Source: UBA6168 sp041163745 (lineage in GTDB: Bacteria; Bacteroidota; Bacteroidia; Chitinophagales; Saprospiraceae). From it: a stretch of DNA of 64,000 nt. How positions within the stretch are numbered: position 1 is the stretch's first letter; every line of letters begins with the position of its first letter. The notes under the pieces were generated by a model. The model had not been told where the DNA came from. It saw nothing but the letters and a program-made list of their open reading frames with translations, and ran no database searches. The translations under genes and the position numbers were made by a program. Below, one piece after another: positions 25,012 through 33,197 of the stretch. Location: contig JBEAQU010000083.1 of assembly GCA_041163745.1 (NCBI GenBank), forward strand, positions 38,462-102,461, in the 5' to 3' direction.

Positions 25012-25464
25012 ATGCGTGTCGTCATTCAAAGGGTTTCATCGGCATCGGTGAGCATAGCAGGGGAGGTTCGGGCCGCCATCGGATCGGGACTGCTGATATT
25101 GTTGGGAGTAGCGGATGCGGATGGTCCGGAAGATGTCGAGTGGCTTTGCAGGAAGATAGGCCAGCTCAGGATTTTCGGGGATACGGAGGGGCTTATGAAC
25201 CTAAGTATCCAGGACATGGCCGGAGAAATGTTGGTTGTCAGTCAGTTCACGCTTCACGCCAGTACGCGTAAAGGCAACCGTCCGTCCTTTGTCCGGGCGG
25301 CGAGGCCGGAAAAGGCGGTTCCGTTGTACGAGGCGTTTATTGCCGCGTTGCGGGAGCATACCGGTCTGCGGGTGACGACGGGTGAGTTCGGGGCGGACAT
25401 GAAGGTAAGCCTGACGAACGACGGTCCAGTCACGATTTTGATGGACACACATAGGAAAGAGTAG
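25012..25464 (+). CDS. dtd: D-aminoacyl-tRNA deacylase
   Basis: Removes D-amino acids mischarged on tRNA, a cytoplasmic proofreading enzyme. The 150-residue protein starts MRVVIQRVSSASVSI as the family does. It contains the two active-site signatures: MLVVSQFTLHAST (the SQFTL motif) and SLTNDGPVTILMD (the NxGPVT motif with the Gly-cisPro dipeptide). The upstream extension of 19 residues (MVLVFVSARRTS...) belongs to the leader. The Rrf2 gene follows 47 bases later and may share the transcript. Confidence 0.97.
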   Translation: MRVVIQRVSSASVSIAGEVRAAIGSGLLILLGVADADGPEDVEWLCRKIGQLRIFGDTEGLMNLSIQDMAGEMLVVSQFTLHASTRKGNRPSFVRAARPEKAVPLYEAFIAALREHTGLRVTTGEFGADMKVSLTNDGPVTILMDTHRKE

Positions 25465-25511
25465 AAAAGTGTTCGGTTGGATAAACATTGACGGTCAAAC
25501 CCTCTTTCGGC

Positions 25512-25931
25512 ATGATGACCCACAAAGCGAAATATGCCATCAAGGCACTGGTATGTCTGGCGGAGGACGGCGGACTGGTCAGGACGAGTGACATTTCAGA
25601 CCGGGCGCGGGTTCCGCGGAAATTTCTGGAAGCCATTCTGTTGGAATTGAAGCGACACCGGATGGTGGAGAGTGTTCGGGGAGCCGGGGGAGGGTATCGG
25701 CTGGCCATGCCTGCCGGAAGAATCAATCTGGCGGATATCCACCGTTTGTTCGAGGGACCGATAGCACTGCTCCGTTGTGCATCGCTGATGCATTACCGAT
25801 CTTGTGAGGACTGTGCGGACGTGGAGGCCTGCCGGCTCCGTCTGGCGATGGTTGGTGTGCGGGAGCAGACCCTGAGAGCATTGCAGGAGGTGACGTTGGA
25901 GCAGGTGATGAGCGGGAAGAAACCGAGGTGA
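25512..25931 (+). CDS. Rrf2 family transcription regulator with a Cys cluster
   Basis: A 139-residue winged-helix regulator. MTHKAKYAIKALVCLAEDGG begins the helix-turn-helix domain; TSDISDRARVPRKFLEAILLELKRHRMVESVRGAGGGYRLA is the recognition region with the RGxxGGYxLA wing. The C-terminal half holds Cys89, Cys98, Cys101 and Cys107 (CASLMHYRSCEDCADVEAC), the arrangement of Rrf2 proteins that bind an iron-sulphur cluster and sense oxidants, nitric oxide or iron. No suf/isc genes are in view, so the target is unknown. Adjacent ATGs at 25512 and 25515 are equally possible starts. Fe-S binding is an inference from the cysteine spacing. Confidence 0.92.
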   Translation: MMTHKAKYAIKALVCLAEDGGLVRTSDISDRARVPRKFLEAILLELKRHRMVESVRGAGGGYRLAMPAGRINLADIHRLFEGPIALLRCASLMHYRSCEDCADVEACRLRLAMVGVREQTLRALQEVTLEQVMSGKKPR

Positions 25932-25995
25932 AAGTATGTCCGGCGGCCGGTAGCGGAGCATGCTGTTGGCTGGCGTCCGGATCGGCGGAAGGAAG

Positions 25996-27540
25996 ATGAC
26001 GACAGACCGATTGGCAGATATCCTTTTGGCCGGCCTGACGGCCGGTCTGTTGGTGGCGATGCCATATGCATATCGTCGGCGTCAGGAATATTGGTTTCCG
26101 GCGATACTGCTGTTGTTGTCGGTGGTATGGCGGGTGTACGGTGCCATGGATCCGCTGTTGCATGCCTGGGATGAACGGTATCACGCATTGGTGGCCAGGC
26201 ACCTGATGGAAGCGCCCTTGGTGCCGCGGCTATACCAGTCCCCAGCCTTGCCGTTCGATTATCGGAACTGGACGGCGAACGAGATATGGCTTCATAAGCA
26301 GCCATTTCCATTATGGGTGATGGCGGGGGGGCTTTCCTTGTTGGGTTTGAGTCCGCTTGCCCTTCGGATACCCTCGTTGTTTTTATCGGTCTGGAGTGTC
26401 TGGCTCACCTATCGGATAGGGAAGCGGTTGTTTCCGGTGCGGGTGGCCTGGCTGGCGGCGGGATTTCATGCCGTTAACGGGCTGGTGTTGGAGACGGCGG
26501 CGGGGCGTGTCACGACGGACCACATCGATACGTTCTTTCTTTTTCTGGTGGAGGCGGCGGTCTATTTCCTGGTTCGTTCGGCCGGCGGTGTCCGGCTTCA
26601 TCGGCGGGATTTGTTGCTGGCTGGAATGGTAACGGGTTTGGCTATCCTGACGAAATGGCTGTCGGCGCTGGTGGTGTTGCCCTTGTGTATGGTATGGAGT
26701 TGGAGTGCGGGCCGGCAGGGGGCGGTAATACGGGATACCGGTCTGTTGGCAGGGACGGCCCTGGCGATTGCCTTGCCATGGCAGTGGTATGCCTGGCGGC
26801 AGTTTCCGTTGGAATACACTTGGGAGATGGCTTACAACTTCCGGCACTTGTCGGAGGGGTTGGAGCAGCACGGGAAGCCGTGGTGGTACTATCTGGACAA
26901 GATCCGCATCACGGTGAACGAAGGAATATATGTGGCCATGGGGTGGATGGGGGTGCAGTTGGTCCGTCGTCGCTGCCGGGACAGAAGGATGTTGTTTCTG
27001 GCGGTTTGGATCACCATTCCGTTGGTTTTTTTTTCCATGGCAAGGACTAAATTGCCCGGTTACCAACTGATAGCGTTCCCTGCCTATTTCCTGCTGTTGG
27101 GTTGTCTTACCGAAAGATTGCTGACACGAGGCCGAATGATGCGGGCCGGTCCGGGTAGGTGGATTCATATGCTGCCGGCAGTCCTGATGATGATATTGGC
27201 GGTTCGATACGGGTTGGAGCGTCTCAAGCCTTTCCGGCCCAGGGAAGCGCAGCGTGAAGTGGCCTGGGTGCTTGAAAATATGAAAATTCCGCCAAATTCT
27301 ATCGTGTTCAATGTACCTTGTCCCATAGAAATGATGTTTTACCACGATTGTACGGCGTACGAAGGGTTGCCTACGGAGGAGTGGATACAAGGGTGGTTGG
27401 CGGAAGGAAAGCAAGTGTTGATATTGGATGCTCCGGGCATACCGCCGTCTTTACGGCTGGAGTCGGGCATCAGGATCATCCGATACCCGGAGCTACAAGC
27501 TTATTACCGAACGGCGGGGCGGAAGGTACCGGGGCAATGA
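25996..27540 (+). CDS. Glycosyltransferase family 39 (ArnT-like) membrane protein
   Basis: A 514-residue polytopic membrane protein. After a short start (MTTDRLADILLAG) it has about a dozen hydrophobic helices. The first outer loop carries HAWDERYHALVARHLMEAPLVP, with the conserved acidic Asp-Glu that binds metal and catalyses transfer in GT39/GT83 enzymes. RVTTDHIDTFFLFL and FPLEYTWEMAYNFRH are also typical. Such enzymes move sugars from polyprenyl-phosphate donors to lipids or proteins in the periplasm; donor and acceptor here are unknown. A periplasmic C-terminal domain of about 110 residues follows the last helix. The ATG at 25996 has a purine-rich stretch before it; the earlier start at 25960 lacks support. 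Confidence 0.88.
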   Translation: MTTDRLADILLAGLTAGLLVAMPYAYRRRQEYWFPAILLLLSVVWRVYGAMDPLLHAWDERYHALVARHLMEAPLVPRLYQSPALPFDYRNWTANEIWLHKQPFPLWVMAGGLSLLGLSPLALRIPSLFLSVWSVWLTYRIGKRLFPVRVAWLAAGFHAVNGLVLETAAGRVTTDHIDTFFLFLVEAAVYFLVRSAGGVRLHRRDLLLAGMVTGLAILTKWLSALVVLPLCMVWSWSAGRQGAVIRDTGLLAGTALAIALPWQWYAWRQFPLEYTWEMAYNFRHLSEGLEQHGKPWWYYLDKIRITVNEGIYVAMGWMGVQLVRRRCRDRRMLFLAVWITIPLVFFSMARTKLPGYQLIAFPAYFLLLGCLTERLLTRGRMMRAGPGRWIHMLPAVLMMILAVRYGLERLKPFRPREAQREVAWVLENMKIPPNSIVFNVPCPIEMMFYHDCTAYEGLPTEEWIQGWLAEGKQVLILDAPGIPPSLRLESGIRIIRYPELQAYYRTAGRKVPGQ

Positions 27541-27624
27541 ATCCGGGGAAAGGGGAGCAATACGGGACAGTGGGCCTTCTGTGACAATCGATAAGCGACA
27601 ACAGACATACCAAAACAAAGGAAC

Positions 27625-30513
27625 ATGAAAAAAAACATTCCAACGACACGCCACATGCTGCTCATCTCGCTGTTGTGTGCGACATCGGGATTGCTGTCCG
27701 CCCAACACACTGTCGGCAGGCCGATCGGGGTGGAGGACATGGTCAGATGGAGGCGGATCAACAGTCCGGTTCTTTCGCCGGACGGAAGCTGGGCAGCCTG
27801 GACGCTGCGTCCGGAGGAAGGTGATGACATCCTGCAGGTATGGTCTTCCGCCACCGGGTTGGCGTCGGATTATCCGCGCGGGAGCGCCCCGGTGTTCAGC
27901 CAGGACGGGCGGTATCTGGTTTTCCGTATCCAGCCGCCGGCGGATACCGTTCGGGAGCAGCGGCGAAGGAAGGTGAAGAAAGAGGATCTTCCGAAAGACA
28001 GTCTGGGCATCCTTTCGTTGGTCGAAGGCACATTGGAGAAAGTTCCGGGTATAAAGACCTTTGCTGTTCCGGACAAGTGGTCGGGCTGGGTGGTCATGCA
28101 CAAGGAAGCGGAGCAGGCATTGGTGGTGGAGAAGGAACGTGACAGTACGGTTTCGGTGGTACCGGACACCGTGGCGCAGATGGCGACGTCGGAGGTCCCC
28201 GCAAGGCCGGCGGTACGGAAAAAGGCGAAGAAAGAGAACCGGGAGAACGGCACCCGACTGGTGATGAGGGAGTTGGCCACGGGTTGGGAGGAAGTTGTCC
28301 CGTATGTATTGGATTATCGGTTGGCGGAGGCCGGCCAACGGCTGCTGCTGACCAGCACGGGCAATGATTCCACCCTGTCGGAGGGAGCCTACCTGTATGA
28401 TTTCGGGCAGCGTGAGCTTCGGCCGATGTGGCGACAGCGTGGCAAGTACAGGCAGTTGAGCATGGATGAGCAGGGAGGACAGGCGGCCTTGCTGGCTTGT
28501 TTCGATACGACGGGTGCGCAGGTGCCGGTCTACGGGTTGCTTTATTGGCGGGAGGGGATGGATTCCGCCAGGGTATTGGCGGATACGGGGGCGGCATTTC
28601 TGGCGGCCGGTTGGTTGGTCAGCGAACATACCCGTCCGGAATTCAGTCAGGATGGTGGCAAGTTGTATTTCGGGGTGGCTCCGCCGCCGTTGGTGGCGGA
28701 CACGAACCTGCTGCCGGAGGAAGTCGTGCAGGTGGAGGTATGGCATACTTCGGATGTATTGCTGCACACGCAGCAGAAAGTCTTGGTCGAACGGGAGCGG
28801 AAGCGATCGTTTGATGTAGTCTGGTGGGTGGCGGAAGACCGGTTTGTTCCCTTGGCGGATGCCGGCATGCCGGAGATACGGTACGAAACAGATCGGAATG
28901 CGGATCTGGCCGTCGGGTATACGGAAGAGCCTTACGGCCGGTTGATTTCCTGGGAAGGTACGGTAAGGCGGGACATCTGGGCGTTGGACCTGCGGACGGG
29001 GGGCCGGACGGAAGTGGCGAAAGGTGTGCGGGGAACACCCCGGATTTCACCTGGTGGGACATACATTTATTGGTACAGCGAACCGGACAGCGCCTGGTTC
29101 ACCTATCATGCCCCCACGGAGGCTTTACGGCAGGTGACGGAAAACACGGCCCATCCGTTCTACGATGAGCGGAACGATGTGCCGGACTATCCCAATCCCT
29201 ATGGCGTGGCCGCCTGGGAGGAGGGAGACCGTTACCTGTTGATATACGACCGGTATGACATCTGGCGGGTAGATCCTGCGGGCAAGGAGAAGGCGTCGAA
29301 CCTGACCCTGGGTCGGAGCGGCCGCACTGTGTACAGGTACATCCGGCTGGACCCGGAGGAGCGGTATGTCCGGCCGGGTCAGCGCATGTTCCTGCGGATT
29401 TTTGACGAGGGCACGAAAGACAGTGGGTATGGATTCCTGTTGTTGGGGGCCGGAAAGCCGATACAGGTGGTCGGTGGTGCCTACGACTACAGCCCCAGGC
29501 CGACCAAGGCCAGGGAAGCGGACAAGCTCCTGTTCACCCGGGAGAATTTCCGGACATTTCCGGACTTGTTGCATTCGGACTTCACGTTCCAGGACATTCG
29601 GCGTGCCAGCGACGCCAATCCGCAGCAGGCGGAACATCGGTGGGGTACCATCGAGTTGTACACCTGGACGTCCCTGACAGGTGAGGAGATGACCGGTCTG
29701 TTGGTGAAACCGGACGGATTCGACCCGCGCAAGAAATATCCGATGGTGGTTAATTTCTACGAACGCAGCAGTGACGGCCTTCACGACTATCGTATGCCTG
29801 TACCGGGGAGATCCTCCATCAATTACAGTCATTATGCCAGCAAGGGGTATCTGATATTCAATCCTGACATCACTTATAAGGATGGTTATCCGGGGGAGAG
29901 TTGTCTGAACACAGTGGTATCGGGCGTAGTTTCCCTCATTGACAAAGGGTTTGTTGACAGAAACCGCATCGGATTGCAGGGGCACAGCTGGGGGGGGTAT
30001 CAGGGAGCGTATCTCTTGACCCGGACGGATCTTTTCCGTTGTGCGGAGATAGGGGCGCCGGTGGTCAACATGTATTCTGCCTACGGCGGTATCCGCTGGG
30101 AGACCGGATTGACGCGGCAGTTCCAATATGAGCATACGCAGAGCAGGATTGGCGGCAGCATCTGGGAATATCCGATGCGGTACTATGAGAATTCACCCTT
30201 GTTCAGTCTGGACAGGATGGACACCCCTGTATTGATCATGCATAACGACAGCGACGGGCATGTGCCCTGGTATCAGGGAATAGAATATTTCGTTGCCTTG
30301 CGAAGGTTGGGGAAGCCGGCCTGGATGCTGAACTACAACGGGGAGCCGCACTGGCCGCTGAAATTGCAGAATCGGAAAGATTTTCAGGTTCGGATGAGTC
30401 AGTTTTTCGACCATTACCTGCAGGACGCACCACTGCCGCGATGGATGGAACGGGGTGTGCCTGCCGTGGAAAAGGGTATTCTGCAGGGACTGGAGTTGAG
30501 TGCGGACGAATAG
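27625..30513 (+). CDS. Secreted S9 prolyl-oligopeptidase-type peptidase
   Basis: A 962-residue exported serine peptidase. A signal peptide (MLLISLLCATSGLLSAQ) follows a short charged start. Residues about 30-640 form the N-terminal beta-propeller, in which PVLSPDGSWAAW, APVFSQDGRYLVF and TPRISPGGTYIYWYSEPDSAWF are blade repeats. The C-terminal alpha/beta-hydrolase domain has the nucleophile Ser788 in GLQGHSWGGYQGA, Asp877 in HNDSDGHVP and His909 in NGEPHWP, a complete triad. A Lys/Glu-rich stretch near residues 115-130 is an insertion. The family cleaves peptides, often with penultimate Pro or Ala; this one would act in the periplasm on nutrition or turnover. It follows the GT39 gene by 84 bases. 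Confidence 0.95.
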   Translation: MKKNIPTTRHMLLISLLCATSGLLSAQHTVGRPIGVEDMVRWRRINSPVLSPDGSWAAWTLRPEEGDDILQVWSSATGLASDYPRGSAPVFSQDGRYLVFRIQPPADTVREQRRRKVKKEDLPKDSLGILSLVEGTLEKVPGIKTFAVPDKWSGWVVMHKEAEQALVVEKERDSTVSVVPDTVAQMATSEVPARPAVRKKAKKENRENGTRLVMRELATGWEEVVPYVLDYRLAEAGQRLLLTSTGNDSTLSEGAYLYDFGQRELRPMWRQRGKYRQLSMDEQGGQAALLACFDTTGAQVPVYGLLYWREGMDSARVLADTGAAFLAAGWLVSEHTRPEFSQDGGKLYFGVAPPPLVADTNLLPEEVVQVEVWHTSDVLLHTQQKVLVERERKRSFDVVWWVAEDRFVPLADAGMPEIRYETDRNADLAVGYTEEPYGRLISWEGTVRRDIWALDLRTGGRTEVAKGVRGTPRISPGGTYIYWYSEPDSAWFTYHAPTEALRQVTENTAHPFYDERNDVPDYPNPYGVAAWEEGDRYLLIYDRYDIWRVDPAGKEKASNLTLGRSGRTVYRYIRLDPEERYVRPGQRMFLRIFDEGTKDSGYGFLLLGAGKPIQVVGGAYDYSPRPTKAREADKLLFTRENFRTFPDLLHSDFTFQDIRRASDANPQQAEHRWGTIELYTWTSLTGEEMTGLLVKPDGFDPRKKYPMVVNFYERSSDGLHDYRMPVPGRSSINYSHYASKGYLIFNPDITYKDGYPGESCLNTVVSGVVSLIDKGFVDRNRIGLQGHSWGGYQGAYLLTRTDLFRCAEIGAPVVNMYSAYGGIRWETGLTRQFQYEHTQSRIGGSIWEYPMRYYENSPLFSLDRMDTPVLIMHNDSDGHVPWYQGIEYFVALRRLGKPAWMLNYNGEPHWPLKLQNRKDFQVRMSQFFDHYLQDAPLPRWMERGVPAVEKGILQGLELSADE

Positions 30514-30564
30514 CAGTGGCGGTGAAAATTGCCGGGTGAATGCGGTTTTCCTTTTCAACTCCCT

Positions 30565-30572
30565 TATTTTTG
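30565..30572 (+). promoter_or_regulatory. -7 box (TATTTTTG) before the MoxR gene
   Basis: A perfect TAnnTTTG element 80 bases before the MoxR start, without a clear -33. A hairpin, GGTCGC (30602-30607) with GCGACC (30621-30626), lies in the predicted leader. Confidence 0.4.
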
Positions 30573-30652
30573 CAAGGACCCGGGGCGATTTTCCCGGAGG
30601 GGGTCGCGTCTGCGTAAGAGGCGACCGAGGCCAAAACAACCAATAACGAATC

Positions 30653-31648
30653 ATGCATTCCCGGGATATAGAATCATTGAACGAGCAGATTCATCACGAC
30701 AGTGCATTTGTCGAACAACTGATGAAGGAGACGGCCCAAGTCATCGTCGGTCAGCGCGGGATGGTGGAGCGGCTGATGGTGGGATTGCTCACAAAAGGCC
30801 ATATTTTGCTGGAGGGTTTGCCTGGTCTTGCCAAGACATTGGCCATCAAGACATTGGCCAGTGCTGTTCACGGCACTTTCCATCGAATCCAGTTCACGCC
30901 GGATCTTTTGCCGGCGGACATCATCGGCACGATGGTCTACAATCCGGCCACCACGCGTTTTGCTGTGCACAAAGGGCCGGTGTTTGCTAATTTCATCCTG
31001 GCCGATGAGATCAACCGGGCGCCGGCCAAAGTGCAATCCGCCTTGTTGGAGGCCATGCAGGAGCGTCAAGTGACCATCGGGGGGGAGACTTTCCGGTTGG
31101 AGGATCCGTTTTTGGTGCTGGCCACGCAGAATCCCATCGAGCAGGAGGGGACTTATCCCTTGCCGGAGGCACAGACAGACCGTTTCATGCTCAAGGTGAC
31201 GGTAGGATATCCGACCCAGGAGGAGGAGCTGGAAATCATGCGTCGCAACCTGGGGGTGGAAACCTACGGACAGCTGAAGCCGGTGGTACAGCCGGCGGAC
31301 ATCCTGCGGGCGCAGCGGTCGGTCCGCGCTGTCTACATGGACGAGAAAATCGAGCGTTACATTCTCCAGATTGTATTCGCCACCCGTCAGCCGCGGGATT
31401 TCGGACTCGGTTCCATGCAGCATCTGTTGGAATACGGTGCCTCTCCCCGGGCTAGCATCAGCCTGGCCATGGCCGCCAAGGCGGTGGCTTTCCTGCACCG
31501 GCGCGGGTATGTCATTCCCGAGGATGTGCGGGGGATTTGTCACGACGTACTTCGTCACCGGATTGGGTTGAGATATGAGGCGGAGGAGGAAAATGTCAGG
31601 CAGGAGGAAATCATCAACCGGATTCTCAACAAGGTGGAGGTCCCCTGA
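30653..31648 (+). CDS. MoxR family AAA+ ATPase
   Basis: A 331-residue chaperone-like AAA+ protein. Walker A is GLPGLAKT (55-62); Walker B LADEINRAPAKVQSALLEAMQERQ; sensor ATQNPIEQEGTYPLPEAQTDRF; the arginine finger-like region and C-terminal lid end in VLRHRIGLRYEAEEENVRQEEIINRILNKVEVP. MoxR proteins help mature or insert metal cofactors and are normally followed by a DUF58 protein and von Willebrand factor A (Bat) proteins. None of these follow here within the window, and 532 non-coding bases come next, so this copy is an orphan. A promoter and leader hairpin precede it. Confidence 0.95.
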   Translation: MHSRDIESLNEQIHHDSAFVEQLMKETAQVIVGQRGMVERLMVGLLTKGHILLEGLPGLAKTLAIKTLASAVHGTFHRIQFTPDLLPADIIGTMVYNPATTRFAVHKGPVFANFILADEINRAPAKVQSALLEAMQERQVTIGGETFRLEDPFLVLATQNPIEQEGTYPLPEAQTDRFMLKVTVGYPTQEEELEIMRRNLGVETYGQLKPVVQPADILRAQRSVRAVYMDEKIERYILQIVFATRQPRDFGLGSMQHLLEYGASPRASISLAMAAKAVAFLHRRGYVIPEDVRGICHDVLRHRIGLRYEAEEENVRQEEIINRILNKVEVP

Positions 31649-31982
31649 CGATTGTTCGGTACCATGATCCCCTCCGGGACAAGTCCGTTCGTCGGCGCGG
31701 ATGGGCATTTCGATCGACGGGGCAGAAGGATAGCCCGAAAAAAGAAAGAGGGGGAAGGACCGTGGTGGCCTACCCCCTTCAAGTTGAATATCCTCCGTTT
31801 TTCACCAAGCTAATATGAGGAGGATGCGGCCGAAGAACGGCCGTTGGTAATCTTCTGGGGACAAAAGGTAATCAGGATCGTAAGCGCTACCAGGATACTT
31901 GGTCAACAAAGGGCATGGATCCGAAGCGCGGAGTTAAATAGGCTCGAACAATCGTCTTTGATTAAGTAGAGTGTAAACCGGT

Positions 31983-32039
31983 GCTATTTCCATAAGCCGG
32001 CGTCGAATTTTATTCGGAAGCGGGATAGCCGTTTTTTTT
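31983..32039 (+). terminator. Rho-independent-like terminator, nested hairpin plus T8
   Basis: GCTATTTC (31983-31990) pairs with GGGATAGC (32022-32029), including two G-T pairs; the loop itself contains CGAAT-TTT-ATTCG. The stem is followed after CG by eight Ts at 32032-32039. It would end a rightward transcript coming from moxR or from a small RNA within the gap. Confidence 0.55.
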
Positions 32040-32112
32040 GAGTCATGGTGGTGACAGGGGGTGAGCGGGTGCATTAACCGGTAGCGTCGGTTCAGAAACA
32101 CATGTTTATTAT

Positions 32113-32120
32113 TACATTTG
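32113..32120 (+). promoter_or_regulatory. -7 box (TACATTTG) before the DUF6427 gene
   Basis: A perfect TAnnTTTG element; a weak TTC at 32089-32091 is the only -33 candidate (21-base spacer). It lies about 60 bases before the GTG start. Confidence 0.5.
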
Positions 32121-32180
32121 GCGTGGCAAGCGGTTTCATACCTGCCGGGATGAGCCCCCGAAAAAAAAAGAATAAGAATT

Positions 32181-33164
32181 GTGCTGTCATTTTTCCGAAC
32201 GAACCAGCTTTACTACAGCATCCTGCTGATATTTTATATCCTGTTGCTCCGTTTTGCCGTGTTCAGTGCGCCGTTTGAGTGGCTGCCCTCGGGACATGGA
32301 GTCCTGAGCGAGGCGGTGTACGGCTGGATAGGTTCACAGCGCGTATTGTCGCAACTCACCGCGATGGTCTTTTTGCTGGTGCAGGGATTTGTGGTCAATC
32401 TGATTGCGGCGGAGAATCGATTGGCGGTGGAGGTGAACCAGTTTCCCGGGCTTTTCTACGTTCTGGTGTCCTGTCTGATACCGGACTTCCTTTATCTTTC
32501 GCCGGTCTTGTTGGGGAACACATTTTTTCTGGTGGCGCTGTACGAAATGTTCCGGACGTACAAGGTCGCCTCCTGTGTGGACCGAATATTCAACGCCGGG
32601 TTCTGGACCGGCGTGGCAGGTATGTTCTATCTGCCGTTCTTGGGCTTTTTACTGTTGTTGCTGGTAGCCCTTGTGATTCTGCGAACCCTGAACCTCCAGG
32701 AGATTCTGATCATCCTTACGGGAGGGTTTCTGCCTTTCTTTTTCGGTTGGACCTATTGCTTCATAGCCGGAGACACGTCTTATTTCCTGGAAACACAATT
32801 TTGGCGCAACCTGGGGTTCCTGGAATACAATATTCCGTTGGACAGTTGGGACAGGTATCTGAAGCTGGGCGTCTTTCTTCTGTTGATTGTGCTGGTACTA
32901 TTCAGCAGCGGCAATTATCTGTACCGGAAGAATATCCAGGTGCAGAAGAAGATTTCGATTTTATACTGGACATTGATTGCGACCGCCATCAGCATACCGT
33001 TCCAGGAGAACATCACATTCGAGCATTTCCTGATGTTGGCTCCCGCCTTGGGAATATTTCTGGCTTTTTCGTTCAGCCGGTTGAGCAGGCAATGGGCGGA
33101 ATCGATTCATTTCCTTGTCGTCCTGCTGGTATTGGCCCTGCAGTTCGTACCCTGGCTGTTGTAA
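32181..33164 (+). CDS. DUF6427-type polytopic membrane protein
   Basis: A 327-residue protein with about eight hydrophobic helices. The start is a GTG (LSFFRTNQLYYSILLIFYILLLR), giving a first helix followed by a second long helix. LIAAENRLAVEVNQFPGLFYVLVSCLIPDFLYLSPVLLGNTFFLVALYEMFRTYK is the most conserved stretch. It belongs, to my knowledge, to a Bacteroidota family recorded as DUF6427, whose function is unknown. It ends 33 bases before the start chosen for the cyclase-like gene, which suggests cotranscription, so the membrane protein could be a partner or anchor for that enzyme (inference only). Confidence 0.8.
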   Translation: MLSFFRTNQLYYSILLIFYILLLRFAVFSAPFEWLPSGHGVLSEAVYGWIGSQRVLSQLTAMVFLLVQGFVVNLIAAENRLAVEVNQFPGLFYVLVSCLIPDFLYLSPVLLGNTFFLVALYEMFRTYKVASCVDRIFNAGFWTGVAGMFYLPFLGFLLLLLVALVILRTLNLQEILIILTGGFLPFFFGWTYCFIAGDTSYFLETQFWRNLGFLEYNIPLDSWDRYLKLGVFLLLIVLVLFSSGNYLYRKNIQVQKKISILYWTLIATAISIPFQENITFEHFLMLAPALGIFLAFSFSRLSRQWAESIHFLVVLLVLALQFVPWLL

Positions 33165-33197
33165 GGGTGAGTGCACAGGCATGCCGAAGCGGGCATC

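Larger units (their letters stand above)
31649..32180. other. Structured intergenic region after moxR
   Basis: 532 bases without a supported gene. It has a hairpin at 31750-31777 (GGGGG/CCCCC and CCT/AGG), another at 31827-31843 (CGGCCG-AAGAA-CGGCCG), a terminator-like nested hairpin at 31983-32029 followed by eight Ts (32032-32039), and a perfect TACATTTG box at 32113-32120 before the next gene. The middle may encode an RNA; see findings. Confidence 0.55.

Noticed and set aside
30653..33164. moxR-Bat aerotolerance operon
   Set aside because: No DUF58 or von Willebrand A genes follow; the next gene is a DUF6427 membrane protein after 532 bases.
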